Counted from the first letter of the stretch, positions 1-8,585 are shown. The stretch is DNA of 39,474 bases from Castellaniella sp041675725 (GCF_041675725.1 NZ_JBAYTI010000027.1:1-39474), one strand, 5' to 3'. Program-made: numbers and translations. Notes: a model not told the origin generated them from the letters alone.

Positions 1-123
1 CCCGGGCGTCCATCATGCACCTGCGCATCTGGCCAGGCGCCCGAGCGTGTATCATGACGCGATCGTGCCTGCATCCCTTTGCCGCCCCTGCGCGGGCCAC
101 CCGTACACCGGCCGGGCGCTGGG

Positions 124-145
124 CCCAGGCCCAGGCCCAGGCCCA
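124..145. repeat. Hexanucleotide tandem repeat, CCCAGG x 3.7
   Basis: Three full CCCAGG units and a partial fourth lie about 60 bases upstream of the FAH-family gene, in a stretch with no convincing gene. The repeat is seen directly. Whether it varies in length between strains or affects expression is unknown. Nothing else in bases 1-205 could be assigned. Confidence 0.8.
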
Positions 146-205
146 TGATAAACCCTGGTCGCGGCACCGTGCCCCGACCTGCATGACTGAAGAAGGAACC
201 CCATC

Positions 206-1048
206 ATGAAATTGCTAAGAGTCGGCCCCAAAGGCCAGGAAAAACCCGCCATGCTGGATGCGCAAGGGCGCCTGCGCGACTTGTCGGGCGTGGTCGGCGA
301 CATCGCCGGCGACGTCCTGACGCCCGCCGGGCTGGACACGCTGCGCGCGCTGGACCCAGACGCCCTGCCCCTGGTCGAAGGGTCGCCCCGTATCGGTCCG
401 TGTGTCGGGCAGGTCGGGAAATTCGTGTGCATTGGCCTGAACTATGCCGACCATGCCGCTGAAACCGGTGCCGACATTCCCAAAGAGCCGATTCTGTTCG
501 CGAAGTGGACCAGTGCCATTTGCGGCCCCAACGACAATGTGGAAATCCCGCGCAATGCTAAGAAAACCGATTGGGAAGTCGAACTGGGGGTCGTCATCGG
601 CCAAGGCGGGCGTTATATCGAAAAAGCCCATGCCATGGAACACGTGGCCGGCTACTGCGTGGTCAACGACGTATCCGAGCGCGAATTCCAGATCGAGCGC
701 GGTGGCTCGTGGGCCAAGGGCAAGGGCAACGACACCTTTGGACCCATCGGGCCCTGGCTGGTGACCCGCGACGAGATCTCCGACCCCGGCAATCTGCACA
801 TGTGGCTCGAGGTCGACGGGCATCGCTTCCAGGATGGCTCGACCCAGACCATGATCTTCGACGTCCCGCACCTGATCAGCTACCTGAGCCAATTCATGAG
901 CCTGCAGCCCGGCGACATCATTTCGACCGGCACGCCCCCGGGCGTCGGCATGGGTCAGAAGCCACCCAAGTACCTGCGGGCCGGGCAAACCATGCGCCTG
1001 GGTATCGAGGGCCTGGGCGAGCAGCAGCAGACCACCGTGCAGGCCTGA
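206..1048 (+). CDS. Fumarylacetoacetate hydrolase (FAH) family protein
   Basis: A 280-residue protein of the FAH fold, which cleaves or isomerises 2,4-dioxo acids with a divalent metal. The core starts at the GLNYADHAAETG motif (about residue 77). Likely metal ligands are E124 and E126 in DWEVELG and D155 in VNDVSERE, followed by KGNDTFGPIGPW and the C-terminal STGTPPGVG motif. The start is supported by a GAAGGA ribosome-binding site 9 bases upstream. The family includes ureidoglycolate lyase, HpcE-type isomerases and 2,4-diketo-3-deoxy-rhamnonate hydrolase, so sequence alone does not fix the substrate. The facing altronate dehydratase-family gene, 7 bases away, favours sugar-acid breakdown over aromatic catabolism. 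That functional link is inference. Confidence 0.9.
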   Translation: MKLLRVGPKGQEKPAMLDAQGRLRDLSGVVGDIAGDVLTPAGLDTLRALDPDALPLVEGSPRIGPCVGQVGKFVCIGLNYADHAAETGADIPKEPILFAKWTSAICGPNDNVEIPRNAKKTDWEVELGVVIGQGGRYIEKAHAMEHVAGYCVVNDVSEREFQIERGGSWAKGKGNDTFGPIGPWLVTRDEISDPGNLHMWLEVDGHRFQDGSTQTMIFDVPHLISYLSQFMSLQPGDIISTGTPPGVGMGQKPPKYLRAGQTMRLGIEGLGEQQQTTVQA

Positions 1049-1055
1049 CCCGCCA

Positions 1056-2582
1056 TCAACAGATCACGCCGGGCTGCCAAGGTACGAATTCGTTCTGCCC
1101 GTAACCATAGAGCTCGCTCTTCGAGGGCTCTCCGGAAGCACAGCGCAGAACCATGTCGTAGAACGCGCGGCCCAGTGCGTGGATGTCGGCCGCCTCGTCG
1201 ACCACCGGACCGCAATTGAAGTCCATGTCGTCCTGCTGGCGCTGCCAAAGGGCGGTGTTGGTCGCCAACTTAAGCGACGGTGCCGGCACGGCGCCAAATG
1301 CAGACCCCCTGCCGGTAGTAAAGCAGATGATGTTGGCACCGCCGGCCAGCTGGCCGGTGGCCGACATGGGGTCGTAGCCCGGCGTGTTCATGAAGACCAG
1401 GCCTTTTGCCACGACGGCCTCGGCATAGTCGTAGACCGCCATCAGCCCCGTAGTCCCGCCTTTGGATACACCGCCCAGGGATTTTTCGAGCACCGTGGTC
1501 AGCCCCCCCTTCTTGTTGCCTGCTGAAGGGTTGTTGTTCATGGACGCATTGTTGCGGTGGCAGAGGTCTTCCCACCAATCGAAGACGTCCACCAGCTTCT
1601 GCCCGACCGCAGGTGTGACGGCCCGGCAGGTGAGCAGGTGTTCGGCGCCATAGATTTCGGGGGTCTCCGCCAGGATGACGGTGCCGCCGTTGCGCACCAG
1701 GATGTCGGCCGCCGCCCCCAGGACCGGATTGGCCGTGATGCCCGAGAAGCTGTCTGAGCCGCCACATTGCAGGCCGATCTTCAGATGGCTGACCGGAACG
1801 CGGGTACGCTGGACCCGGTTGGCTTCGGGCAGCATGCGCTTGATGAGTTCGATCCCCCGGGCGATGCTCTTGGGCGTGCCACCGACATCCTGGATATTGA
1901 AGGTACGCAGCAGATTGCTTTCTTCGAGCGCCTGGGCTTTCATCAGGGCCGAAATCTGGTTGGTTTCGCAACCCAGGCCAATGATGAGCAAACCGGCGAA
2001 ATTGGGGTGGCGCACATAGCCCGCAATGGTCCGCTGCAGGACCTCGAGCCCTCGGCCAGTGGAATCGATGCCGCAGCCCGCCCCATGCGTCAGCGCCACC
2101 ACGCCGTCCACCTGCGGATAATCGGCCAGGGCCTCGGGGCGCAGATCGCGGCGAAAGTGTTCCGCAACCGCCTGGGCCACCCGCGCCGAACAGTTCACCG
2201 ACGTGAGAATGCCGATGTAATTGCGCGTTGCCACGCGCCCGTCGGGGCGTACGATGCCCATGAAGGTGTCGGGTTCCGCCACCATTTCAGTAGCCGCATA
2301 GTCGGCCGAAAAGCGGTAATCCTTGTCGAATTCCTGGAACTCCAGGTTGTGGGTATGCACGTGCTGGCCCGCGGTGATGTCCTGCGTGGCAAACCCGATG
2401 ATCTGCCCGTAGCGCTTGACCGGTTGCCCCTTGGCCAGGGCCCGCCGGGCCACCTTGTGGCCAAAGGGCACTGGATCGAGAATGGCAGTGCCGTCGACCT
2501 GTTCCCCGGGTTGCAGCGCCTGCAGCGCCACCATGACATCATCGGCCGGGTTGAGGATCAGAAATTTTGCATGGCCAGACAT
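1056..2582 (-). CDS. Altronate dehydratase-family protein (UxaA/GarD type)
   Basis: A 508-residue sugar-acid dehydratase with both expected parts. An N-terminal SAF domain (about residues 10-90, containing GQHVHTHNLEF) precedes the UxaA catalytic region (about 105-500, with GRVATRNYIGI, THGAGCGID, GLGCETNQ, LQCGGSDSFSG and NNPSAGNKKGG). Full length equals the usual SAF-plus-UxaA architecture of about 500 residues. Known members dehydrate altronate, galactarate or related acids to 2-keto-3-deoxy acids using iron. It converges on the FAH-family gene with a 7-base gap, so the two are adjacent but not one operon. The true substrate cannot be read from the sequence. Confidence 0.9.
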   Translation of the reverse strand: MSGHAKFLILNPADDVMVALQALQPGEQVDGTAILDPVPFGHKVARRALAKGQPVKRYGQIIGFATQDITAGQHVHTHNLEFQEFDKDYRFSADYAATEMVAEPDTFMGIVRPDGRVATRNYIGILTSVNCSARVAQAVAEHFRRDLRPEALADYPQVDGVVALTHGAGCGIDSTGRGLEVLQRTIAGYVRHPNFAGLLIIGLGCETNQISALMKAQALEESNLLRTFNIQDVGGTPKSIARGIELIKRMLPEANRVQRTRVPVSHLKIGLQCGGSDSFSGITANPVLGAAADILVRNGGTVILAETPEIYGAEHLLTCRAVTPAVGQKLVDVFDWWEDLCHRNNASMNNNPSAGNKKGGLTTVLEKSLGGVSKGGTTGLMAVYDYAEAVVAKGLVFMNTPGYDPMSATGQLAGGANIICFTTGRGSAFGAVPAPSLKLATNTALWQRQQDDMDFNCGPVVDEAADIHALGRAFYDMVLRCASGEPSKSELYGYGQNEFVPWQPGVIC

Positions 2583-2629
2583 GTTGCGCCCTTGTCAGTC
2601 GATGAGAATACGAAGAAAGGCCATTATGA

Positions 2630-2667
2630 CATGGGGGCCCCGCCGCGCGGCGCTGTGCGGCCCCATG
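2630..2667 (-). terminator. Imperfect hairpin between clcA and the UxaA-family gene
   Basis: CATGGGGGCC and GGCCCCATG form an imperfect stem (one bulged base) around a GC-rich loop, starting about 25 bases past the clcA stop on the minus strand. No clear U-tract follows, so intrinsic termination is only possible. A CATAAT -10-like element for the UxaA-family gene lies just beyond it. Confidence 0.35.
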
Positions 2668-2691
2668 GGGAGTGTAGCGGCCCGGCGGGCC

Positions 2692-4071
2692 TCACCCGCC
2701 CGAGGCCGCCTGCCGCTCCCGGGCCAGGATCCTGTCGAGCAGCGCGGTGTACAGTGGCTGGCCCCCCAGGGACTGGGCCACGATGGTGGCCCCCAGGCAG
2801 GTAATGATCATGGGCAGGATCAATGCATAGCTGTTGGTCATTTCCAGCACCAGTAGAATCCCCGTGAGCGGGGCGCGCACGGTGGCGGCGAAGAGCGCAC
2901 CCATGCCCGCGACGCCGAAGGCCCCCATCTCGAGCCCGGCATCCGGAAACGCGATCAGCATCAAGTAGCCAAACGTACCGCCAAACAGGGTACCCAGCGC
3001 GAGCAGTGGCGAGAATATCCCACCGGGCGCCCCCGAGCTGAAACTGACGGTGGTGGTCAGGAATCGCAGAAAAAAGAACAGGGCCAGCAACGGCAAGGCA
3101 ATGCGTCCGGCCATCATTTCGTGGATCGTGTCGTAACCCTCGCCCGTGATCTGCGGCACGTACAGCCCGAGCCACCCGAAACACCCCCCCAGCAGGCCGC
3201 CCATGAGCACGAAGCGCACCCCGCTGCCGGCGTAGAAACGCTGGAAGACGGCCTGAAGCGCAAACAAAACGCGGTTGAAGACCACGCCCACCGCACCCAG
3301 GAGGAGCCCCAGCACCAGGTACAGCCAGAGGCTGCCCAGGGGCGCCGTCGTGAACGTGCCGATCTGGAGAATCGCCGCCTGCCCATTGACGAGCCTGAGT
3401 ACGATGGTCGCCATAACCGAACCCAGCACCACGGCCTTGATGGAGATCAGGCTGTACTTGAACTGCGGCCGCATTTCCTCGATGACGAACAAGATGCCGG
3501 CCAACGGCGCATTGAAGGCCGCCGCCAGCCCCCCGGCCCCACCGGCGAGGAGCAGCATGTGGCGCTCGTCATTGTCCAGAACCCGGAAGCGTTCTGAAAT
3601 CATCTGGCCGATATTGGCGCCCATTTGGATGGTCGGCCCTTCACGGCCCAACACCATGCCCGAACCCAGGGCGCCCAGACCTCCGAAAAACTTGACCGGC
3701 AGCACGCGCCGCCAACGGACGGGGCGCAGATCCTGCAGGGCGCCCTCGATTTCAGGCACCCCGGACCCCCCCGTCTCTGGCGCCACCCGGCGAACCAGGA
3801 AGTAGGCGCCCATGGCCAGCACGGCCGACGCCAGAAACAGCACTGGCGCCAACAGCCAGCTACCGGCCAGGGATTCGGAAAGAGTGTCCAGGCGCATGGC
3901 CCCCACCCAGGCCGTCAGGCGTTGAAACAACGCCCCGGCCAGGCCGGCCAGCGCCCCGACCAGGCTGGCAAGCACCAGGATCCTGAAGGAGTCCTTTTGC
4001 GATGCGCGCAGGCGCTTGAGCCGCAGAAAGCGGGGATGAGATTCATTCACGGGTGCAGCGCGATCTTTCAT
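2692..4071 (-). CDS. clcA: ClC-family H+/Cl- exchange transporter
   Basis: A 459-residue inner-membrane ClC protein. The anion-pathway signatures appear in order: GGSGVPEIEGAL (about residue 102), GREGPTIQMG with the gating glutamate (about residue 144), and GAPGGIFSPLLALG. The segment LFVIEEMRPQF contains the internal proton glutamate of E. coli ClcA, so an antiporter rather than a channel is expected. There are no C-terminal CBS domains, as is usual for short bacterial members. I chose the ATG at 4071 over a TTG two codons upstream. The known role of ClcA is in acid resistance. It is transcribed away from frmA across an intergenic region containing a palindrome. Confidence 0.95.
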   Translation of the reverse strand: MKDRAAPVNESHPRFLRLKRLRASQKDSFRILVLASLVGALAGLAGALFQRLTAWVGAMRLDTLSESLAGSWLLAPVLFLASAVLAMGAYFLVRRVAPETGGSGVPEIEGALQDLRPVRWRRVLPVKFFGGLGALGSGMVLGREGPTIQMGANIGQMISERFRVLDNDERHMLLLAGGAGGLAAAFNAPLAGILFVIEEMRPQFKYSLISIKAVVLGSVMATIVLRLVNGQAAILQIGTFTTAPLGSLWLYLVLGLLLGAVGVVFNRVLFALQAVFQRFYAGSGVRFVLMGGLLGGCFGWLGLYVPQITGEGYDTIHEMMAGRIALPLLALFFFLRFLTTTVSFSSGAPGGIFSPLLALGTLFGGTFGYLMLIAFPDAGLEMGAFGVAGMGALFAATVRAPLTGILLVLEMTNSYALILPMIITCLGATIVAQSLGGQPLYTALLDRILARERQAASGG

Positions 4072-4102
4072 AAGCAAGGGCGTCGATCCGGCCAGGTCGT
4101 AC

Positions 4103-4122
4103 CCGGATCGTAACCGATCCGG
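4103..4122. promoter_or_regulatory. Perfect 8-bp-arm palindrome between clcA and frmA
   Basis: CCGGATCG-TAAC-CGATCCGG has 8-base perfect arms and a 4-base spacer. It lies about 31 bases upstream of the clcA ATG and about 107 bases upstream of frmA. Size and symmetry suit a dimeric repressor operator, but no regulator gene is adjacent and I do not recognise the site. It could also form an RNA hairpin in the clcA leader. Confidence 0.5.
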
Positions 4123-4156
4123 TCACCGGCACACAGGCCGGCAGCCGACCGCCGGC

Positions 4157-4187
4157 CCGACACGGCTGGCCCTGCGTAGCTTATGAT
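4157..4187 (+). promoter_or_regulatory. Candidate sigma-70 promoter of frmA
   Basis: TATGAT at 4182-4187 is a good -10 element. CCGACA at 4157-4162 is a moderate -35 match with a 19-base spacer. Predicted transcription would start near 4194, leaving a short leader with an AAGGAG ribosome-binding site before the frmA ATG. Confidence 0.4.
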
Positions 4188-4228
4188 GTGGCTGTTCGTC
4201 CCCCGTATCCGTACAAGGAGCCCCTCCC

Positions 4229-5338
4229 ATGAAATCGCGTGCCGCCGTCGCCTTCGGTCCAGGTCAACCTCTGGAGATCGTCGAGATCGACGTCGCGCCG
4301 CCGCGCAAGGGGGAAGTCCTGATCCGCATCAGCCATACCGGGGTATGCCACACGGATGCCTTCACCCTGAGCGGCGAAGACCCCGAAGGGGTATTCCCGG
4401 CGGTGCTCGGGCACGAAGGCGCCGGCGTGGTGGTCGAGATCGGCGAAGGGGTCACCAGCGTCGCACCCGGCGATCACGTCATCCCGCTGTATACGGCCGA
4501 ATGCGGCGAATGCCTGTTCTGCAGATCGGGCAAAACCAATCTGTGCGTCGCCGTGCGGGCGACCCAGGGGCAGGGCCTGATGCCCGACGGAACCACCCGT
4601 TTCTCCTATCAGGGTCAGCCGCTTTACCATTACATGGGTTGCTCCACGTTCAGCGAATACACCGTCGTGGCCGAAGTGTCGCTCGCCAAAATCAACCCCC
4701 GCGCCAACCCCGAACACGTTTGCCTGCTCGGCTGCGGGGTCACCACCGGGATCGGCGCCGTACGCAACACCGCCAAGGTTCAGCCCGGCGACACGGTCGC
4801 GGTGTTCGGGCTGGGCGGCATCGGCCTGGCCGTCGTACAGGGTGCCCGCCAGGCAGGGGCCGGTCGGATCTTCGCCATCGACACCAACCCCGACAAGTTC
4901 GCCCTCGCCAAGGTATTCGGGGCCACCGATTGCATCAACCCGGCCGACCACGACCAGCCGATCCAAGAGGTCATCGTCGGCCTCACGGGCTGGGGGGTGG
5001 ACCACAGCTTCGAATGCATCGGCAACGTGGACGTCATGCGCGCCGCGCTAGAGTGCGCCCATCGGGGCTGGGGGCAGTCGATCATCATCGGGGTCGCAGG
5101 CGCCGGCAAGGAAATCCGCACTCGGCCCTTCCAGCTGGTGACCGGGCGTTCATGGCGCGGGACGGCATTCGGCGGCGTCAAGGGGCGCAGCCAGCTGCCC
5201 GGCATGGTCGAAGAGGCCATGCGCGGCGACATCGATCTCGCCCCGTTCGTCACCCACACCCTGCCACTCGAGCGTATCAACGAGGCCTTCGAGCTGATGC
5301 ACGCCGGCCAGTCGATACGCACCGTGGTGCACTATTAA
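4229..5338 (+). CDS. frmA: S-(hydroxymethyl)glutathione dehydrogenase / class III alcohol dehydrogenase
   Basis: A 369-residue zinc-dependent dehydrogenase that oxidises the glutathione adduct of formaldehyde to S-formylglutathione with NAD+. Catalytic-zinc signatures are GVCHTDAF (about residue 37) and GHEGAG. The structural zinc cysteines are in CGECLFCRSGKTNLC. The Rossmann motif GLGGIGLAV is near residue 193. Length matches class III ADH. An AAGGAG ribosome-binding site precedes the ATG. The S-formylglutathione hydrolase gene starts 17 bases downstream, so the two almost certainly share a transcript. The enzyme also acts as a nitrosoglutathione reductase in many organisms, which is of interest given norB elsewhere in the window. 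Confidence 0.97.
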   Translation: MKSRAAVAFGPGQPLEIVEIDVAPPRKGEVLIRISHTGVCHTDAFTLSGEDPEGVFPAVLGHEGAGVVVEIGEGVTSVAPGDHVIPLYTAECGECLFCRSGKTNLCVAVRATQGQGLMPDGTTRFSYQGQPLYHYMGCSTFSEYTVVAEVSLAKINPRANPEHVCLLGCGVTTGIGAVRNTAKVQPGDTVAVFGLGGIGLAVVQGARQAGAGRIFAIDTNPDKFALAKVFGATDCINPADHDQPIQEVIVGLTGWGVDHSFECIGNVDVMRAALECAHRGWGQSIIIGVAGAGKEIRTRPFQLVTGRSWRGTAFGGVKGRSQLPGMVEEAMRGDIDLAPFVTHTLPLERINEAFELMHAGQSIRTVVHY

Positions 5339-5355
5339 GTATTGAGGAACCCACC

Positions 5356-6231
5356 ATGGCCGCATCATCATCCGGGTTGCAGCCGGTCGAGTCGCACGCC
5401 TGTTTCGGCGGCGCGCAGCAGGTCTGGCAGCACGCATCGAGCACGCTGGGCTGTTCCATGCGCTTCGCCGTCTACCTGCCTCCCAGCGCGATCGCAGGCG
5501 AACCCTGCCCGGTCCTGTACTGGCTCTCGGGGCTGACCTGCACCGAGCAGAATTTCATCACCAAGGCCGGGGCCCAGCAGCACGCGGCCCGACACCAGCT
5601 GATCCTCGTGGCCCCCGATACCAGCCCGCGCGGCGCCGACGTGGCCGATGATCCAGCCTACGATCTGGGCCAGGGCGCCGGTTTCTACCTGAACGCGACG
5701 CAGGCCCCCTGGGCACGCCACTACCAGATGCAAGACTACATCAGCGGCGAACTGCCCGAACTCATCGACCGCCATTTCCCCACGACGGGTGCGCAAGGCA
5801 TCTCGGGCCATTCCATGGGGGGGCACGGTGCCCTCATCACGGCCCTGCGGCATCCGGGGCGCTACCGCAGCGTGTCGGCGTTTGCCCCTATCGTCGCCCC
5901 TTCGCGCGTGCCATGGGGGCAGAAGGCCTTCGCCGCCTACCTGGGCGAAGACCCCGGGGCCTGGGCAGAATGGGATGCGGTCACACGGATTCCGGAGGCG
6001 CCCGAACGCCTGCCTCTGCTGATCGACCAGGGCGGCGCCGACGAATTCCTCGAACCGCAGCTGCAGCCCGAGCGCCTGCGGGCGGCCTGCGAGGCAGCCC
6101 GGCACCCCCTGACGCTGCGGCTGCACCCAGGCTACGATCACAGTTATTATTTCATTGCTTCATTCTTTGGCGATCATGCCGACTGGCACGCCAAGGCCCT
6201 ACGCGCCCCGGCCAGCGCCACCCCCCGATAA
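5356..6231 (+). CDS. fghA: S-formylglutathione hydrolase
   Basis: A 291-residue serine hydrolase of the esterase D family, releasing formate and glutathione from S-formylglutathione. The nucleophile is S153 in GHSMGGHGAL. The other probable triad residues are D229 in GGADEF and H262 in DHSYYF. The conserved LTCTEQNF segment with its cysteine is at about residues 60-67. The reading frame is open well upstream through frmA, but the ATG at 5356, just after the frmA stop and preceded by TTGAGGA, gives the normal family length. It completes the two-gene formaldehyde oxidation pathway with frmA. Confidence 0.96.
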   Translation: MAASSSGLQPVESHACFGGAQQVWQHASSTLGCSMRFAVYLPPSAIAGEPCPVLYWLSGLTCTEQNFITKAGAQQHAARHQLILVAPDTSPRGADVADDPAYDLGQGAGFYLNATQAPWARHYQMQDYISGELPELIDRHFPTTGAQGISGHSMGGHGALITALRHPGRYRSVSAFAPIVAPSRVPWGQKAFAAYLGEDPGAWAEWDAVTRIPEAPERLPLLIDQGGADEFLEPQLQPERLRAACEAARHPLTLRLHPGYDHSYYFIASFFGDHADWHAKALRAPASATPR

Positions 6232-6309
6232 GGCATGCCCCACCATGACACCAGACGGGCGCAGCCCCCTGAGACGTGATCCGCGCCCTTCTGCCCGAGC
6301 GTACCAGCC

Positions 6310-7221
6310 ATGATTCACTTTCGGGTCTCCTGGATGTCCGGTTCCCAGGTCATGGCGGGTGCGCTGTTTCTGGTGACCGCCCAGATGGCGCTCTCGAGCC
6401 TGGACACCAGCGCCAAATACCTCATGGGCGTGGACATCGCCCTGCCCTTGCTGACGTTGTGTCTGTTGCGCTATGGGGTGCACATGGTACTGGCGTCGGC
6501 GCTGGTGATCCCCGCCAGAGGCTGGCGCGCGCTGCGCTGCAAGCGGCCCGCGGCCCAGATCGTACGGGGCGGTTCCATGCTGGCCGCCACCATGTCCTTT
6601 TTCACCACCCTGCACTACCTGCCGCTGGCCCAGGCCACGGCCATCAATTTCCTGGCCCCCCTGCTGGTGCTTGCGGTGGCGCCGTGGCTCCTCAAAGAGC
6701 GCACGTACCTGTCACGCTGGGTCGCGTGCTCGGTCGGCTTGCTGGGGGTGTTGATCGTGATCCGGCCTGGCGCGGGGCTGAGCACCGAGGGCACGCTGTT
6801 TGGCCTGGTCACGGCCTGTATCATGTCGGTGCAGTACATTACGTCGCGCAAGGTGGCGGTCGACGACCCCTACACCACGCTCATCTGGAGCGGCGCGGTG
6901 GGCAGCCTGCTCTTGTTTCTCGCCTTGCCGTTGTACTGGGGCGAAGCGCAACAGGCCTTGACGCGGCTCACCGCATGGCAGTGGCTGATCCTGCTGGGTA
7001 CCGGGTTCTGGGGATGCCTGGGGCATTATCTGCAAATCCAGGCATACCGGCGCGCGCCCGCGTCCTTGCTGTCGCCGTTTCTGTACCTGCAGATCGTCAG
7101 TGCCACGACACTCGGATGGCTGGTGTGGGGCGACATTCCAGACGTCACGTCCTGGGCCGGCATCGCCATTGTCTGCGCCAGCGGCATGACCATTGGCGTC
7201 GTGGAATGGCGGCGCCAGTGA
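6310..7221 (+). CDS. EamA-domain (DMT superfamily) membrane transporter
   Basis: A 303-residue inner-membrane protein with about ten hydrophobic segments in two EamA repeats (about residues 15-150 and 160-297). The repeats show the typical ...ATAINFLAPLLVLAVAP... helix in the first half and the matching ...APASLLSPFLYLQIV... in the second. DMT proteins usually export metabolites or amino acids; the substrate is not predictable here. It lies 78 bases downstream of fghA on the same strand, so it could be co-transcribed with the formaldehyde genes or be independent. An alternative start is the second methionine (residue 9). No strong ribosome-binding site was seen. Confidence 0.88.
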   Translation: MIHFRVSWMSGSQVMAGALFLVTAQMALSSLDTSAKYLMGVDIALPLLTLCLLRYGVHMVLASALVIPARGWRALRCKRPAAQIVRGGSMLAATMSFFTTLHYLPLAQATAINFLAPLLVLAVAPWLLKERTYLSRWVACSVGLLGVLIVIRPGAGLSTEGTLFGLVTACIMSVQYITSRKVAVDDPYTTLIWSGAVGSLLLFLALPLYWGEAQQALTRLTAWQWLILLGTGFWGCLGHYLQIQAYRRAPASLLSPFLYLQIVSATTLGWLVWGDIPDVTSWAGIAIVCASGMTIGVVEWRRQ

Positions 7222-7343
7222 TCAAATGACGAACCCGCGGCGCGTCCGCCATCCGCTTGCACTCGAAACAAATTGAAAGCAGTAGTACAGTAAGCTCTTT
7301 TATCCCGCTTCTTTCGCCCGTTACTTTCTTGTAAATCCACATT

Positions 7344-8552
7344 ATGAGCACAGCCAGCCCTTTTGCCCCCATGCCCGACCAACACGGTTTCTTCGGCCCT
7401 TACGGCGGCCAGTTGGTGCCGCCCCACTTGAAGCAGGCAATGGATGCGATCACCCAGGCCTACGCCGAGATCACCCAACGCGCCGATTTCCAGCAGGAAC
7501 TGGCCAGCCTGTATGCAGATTACGTGGGCCGGCCCAGCCCGATATTCCACGCAGACCGCCTGTCCAGGCAACTGGGCGGCGCGCAGATCCACCTCAAGCG
7601 TGAAGACCTCAACCACACGGGTGCCCACAAGATCAACCACTGTCTCGGCGAGGCCTTGCTGGCCCGCTTCATGGGCAAGAAAAAAGTCATTGCCGAAACG
7701 GGCGCCGGCCAGCATGGCGTCGCGCTGGCCACGGCCTGCGCGCTGGTGGGGATCCCGTGCGAAATCCACATGGGTCAGGTGGACATCGAAAAAGAGCACC
7801 CCAACGTCACGAAGATGCGCATCCTGGGCTGCAATCTCGTCGCGGTCACACGCGGGGCGGCGACTCTCAAAGAAGCCGTCGACAGCGCATTCGAAGAATA
7901 TCTGAACAACCCCACCGATTATTTTTACGCCATCGGCTCCGTGGTCGGGCCGCACCCGTTTCCAATGATGGTGCGGGATTTCCAAAGCATCGTGGGCCGC
8001 GAAGCGCGCGAACAGTTCCTGGCCCGTCATGGGCGCCTGCCCGATTACGCAGCGGCCTGTGTAGGCGGCGGCTCGAATGCCATCGGCCTGTTCACGGCGT
8101 TCCTGGAAGACCCAGCCGTGACCCTGGTGGGCGTCGAGCCCGCCGGTGAAGGCACCGATCGGGCCGGGCGCCATGCCGCCACACTGACCATGGGCCACCC
8201 CGGGGAAATCCACGGCATGAAATGCTATGTGCTCGAAGACGCTCCCGGCACCCCGGCAGCCGTGCACAGCATCGCTTCGGGGCTCGACTACCCTGGTGTG
8301 GGTCCGCAACACAGCTATCTGAAAGACGTCGGTCGGGTGCAATATGAAGCCGTCACCGACCAGGAATGCCTGGACGCCTTCATGGCGCTGTCACGTACCG
8401 AAGGGATCATTCCGGCCCTCGAAAGCGCGCACGCCGTCGCCTGGGCCATGCGTACGGCCCCGACACTGCCCGCCGGCCAGCATATTTTGGTGAACCTGTC
8501 GGGCCGTGGCGACAAGGATGCCGACTACGTCTCGCAGGTGTTGGGGCTGTAG
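7344..8552 (+). CDS. trpB: Tryptophan synthase beta chain, without an adjacent alpha chain
   Basis: A 402-residue PLP enzyme that joins indole and serine to make tryptophan. The PLP lysine is K96 in KREDLNHTGAHKINH. The catalytic glutamate is in IAETGAGQHG (about residue 118). The phosphate-binding loop CVGGGSNAIG and the C-terminal GIIPALESAH and LSGRGDKD motifs are all present, so it should be active. TrpB normally sits with trpA and often trpF, but here the neighbours are an EamA permease gene and the convergent trmD. The start lacks an obvious ribosome-binding site. It may be a second trpB copy or the only one in a scattered pathway; the window cannot tell. Confidence 0.93.
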   Translation: MSTASPFAPMPDQHGFFGPYGGQLVPPHLKQAMDAITQAYAEITQRADFQQELASLYADYVGRPSPIFHADRLSRQLGGAQIHLKREDLNHTGAHKINHCLGEALLARFMGKKKVIAETGAGQHGVALATACALVGIPCEIHMGQVDIEKEHPNVTKMRILGCNLVAVTRGAATLKEAVDSAFEEYLNNPTDYFYAIGSVVGPHPFPMMVRDFQSIVGREAREQFLARHGRLPDYAAACVGGGSNAIGLFTAFLEDPAVTLVGVEPAGEGTDRAGRHAATLTMGHPGEIHGMKCYVLEDAPGTPAAVHSIASGLDYPGVGPQHSYLKDVGRVQYEAVTDQECLDAFMALSRTEGIIPALESAHAVAWAMRTAPTLPAGQHILVNLSGRGDKDADYVSQVLGL

Positions 8553-8575
8553 GCAAGGTGTCGCGGCTGTAGGCA
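8536..8575. repeat. 20-bp tandem duplication over the trpB stop codon
   Basis: Bases 8536-8555 and 8556-8575 are adjacent copies that match at 18 of 20 positions. Each ends in GGCTGTAGGCA. The first copy contains the trpB stop; the second fills most of the short gap before the convergent trmD stop. Confidence 0.8.
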
Positions 8576-8585
8576 CGAAGCGGCG

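Noticed and set aside
4183..5355. Long in-frame extension of S-formylglutathione hydrolase back through frmA
   Set aside because: The upstream part is arginine-rich antisense-like sequence in another frame of frmA; the ATG at 5356 gives the normal protein.
7257..7303. Possible promoter TTGCAC or TTGAAA upstream of trpB, and a trp-type leader peptide
   Set aside because: No -10 element fits at a normal spacing, and no short frame with tandem Trp codons followed by a terminator was found.
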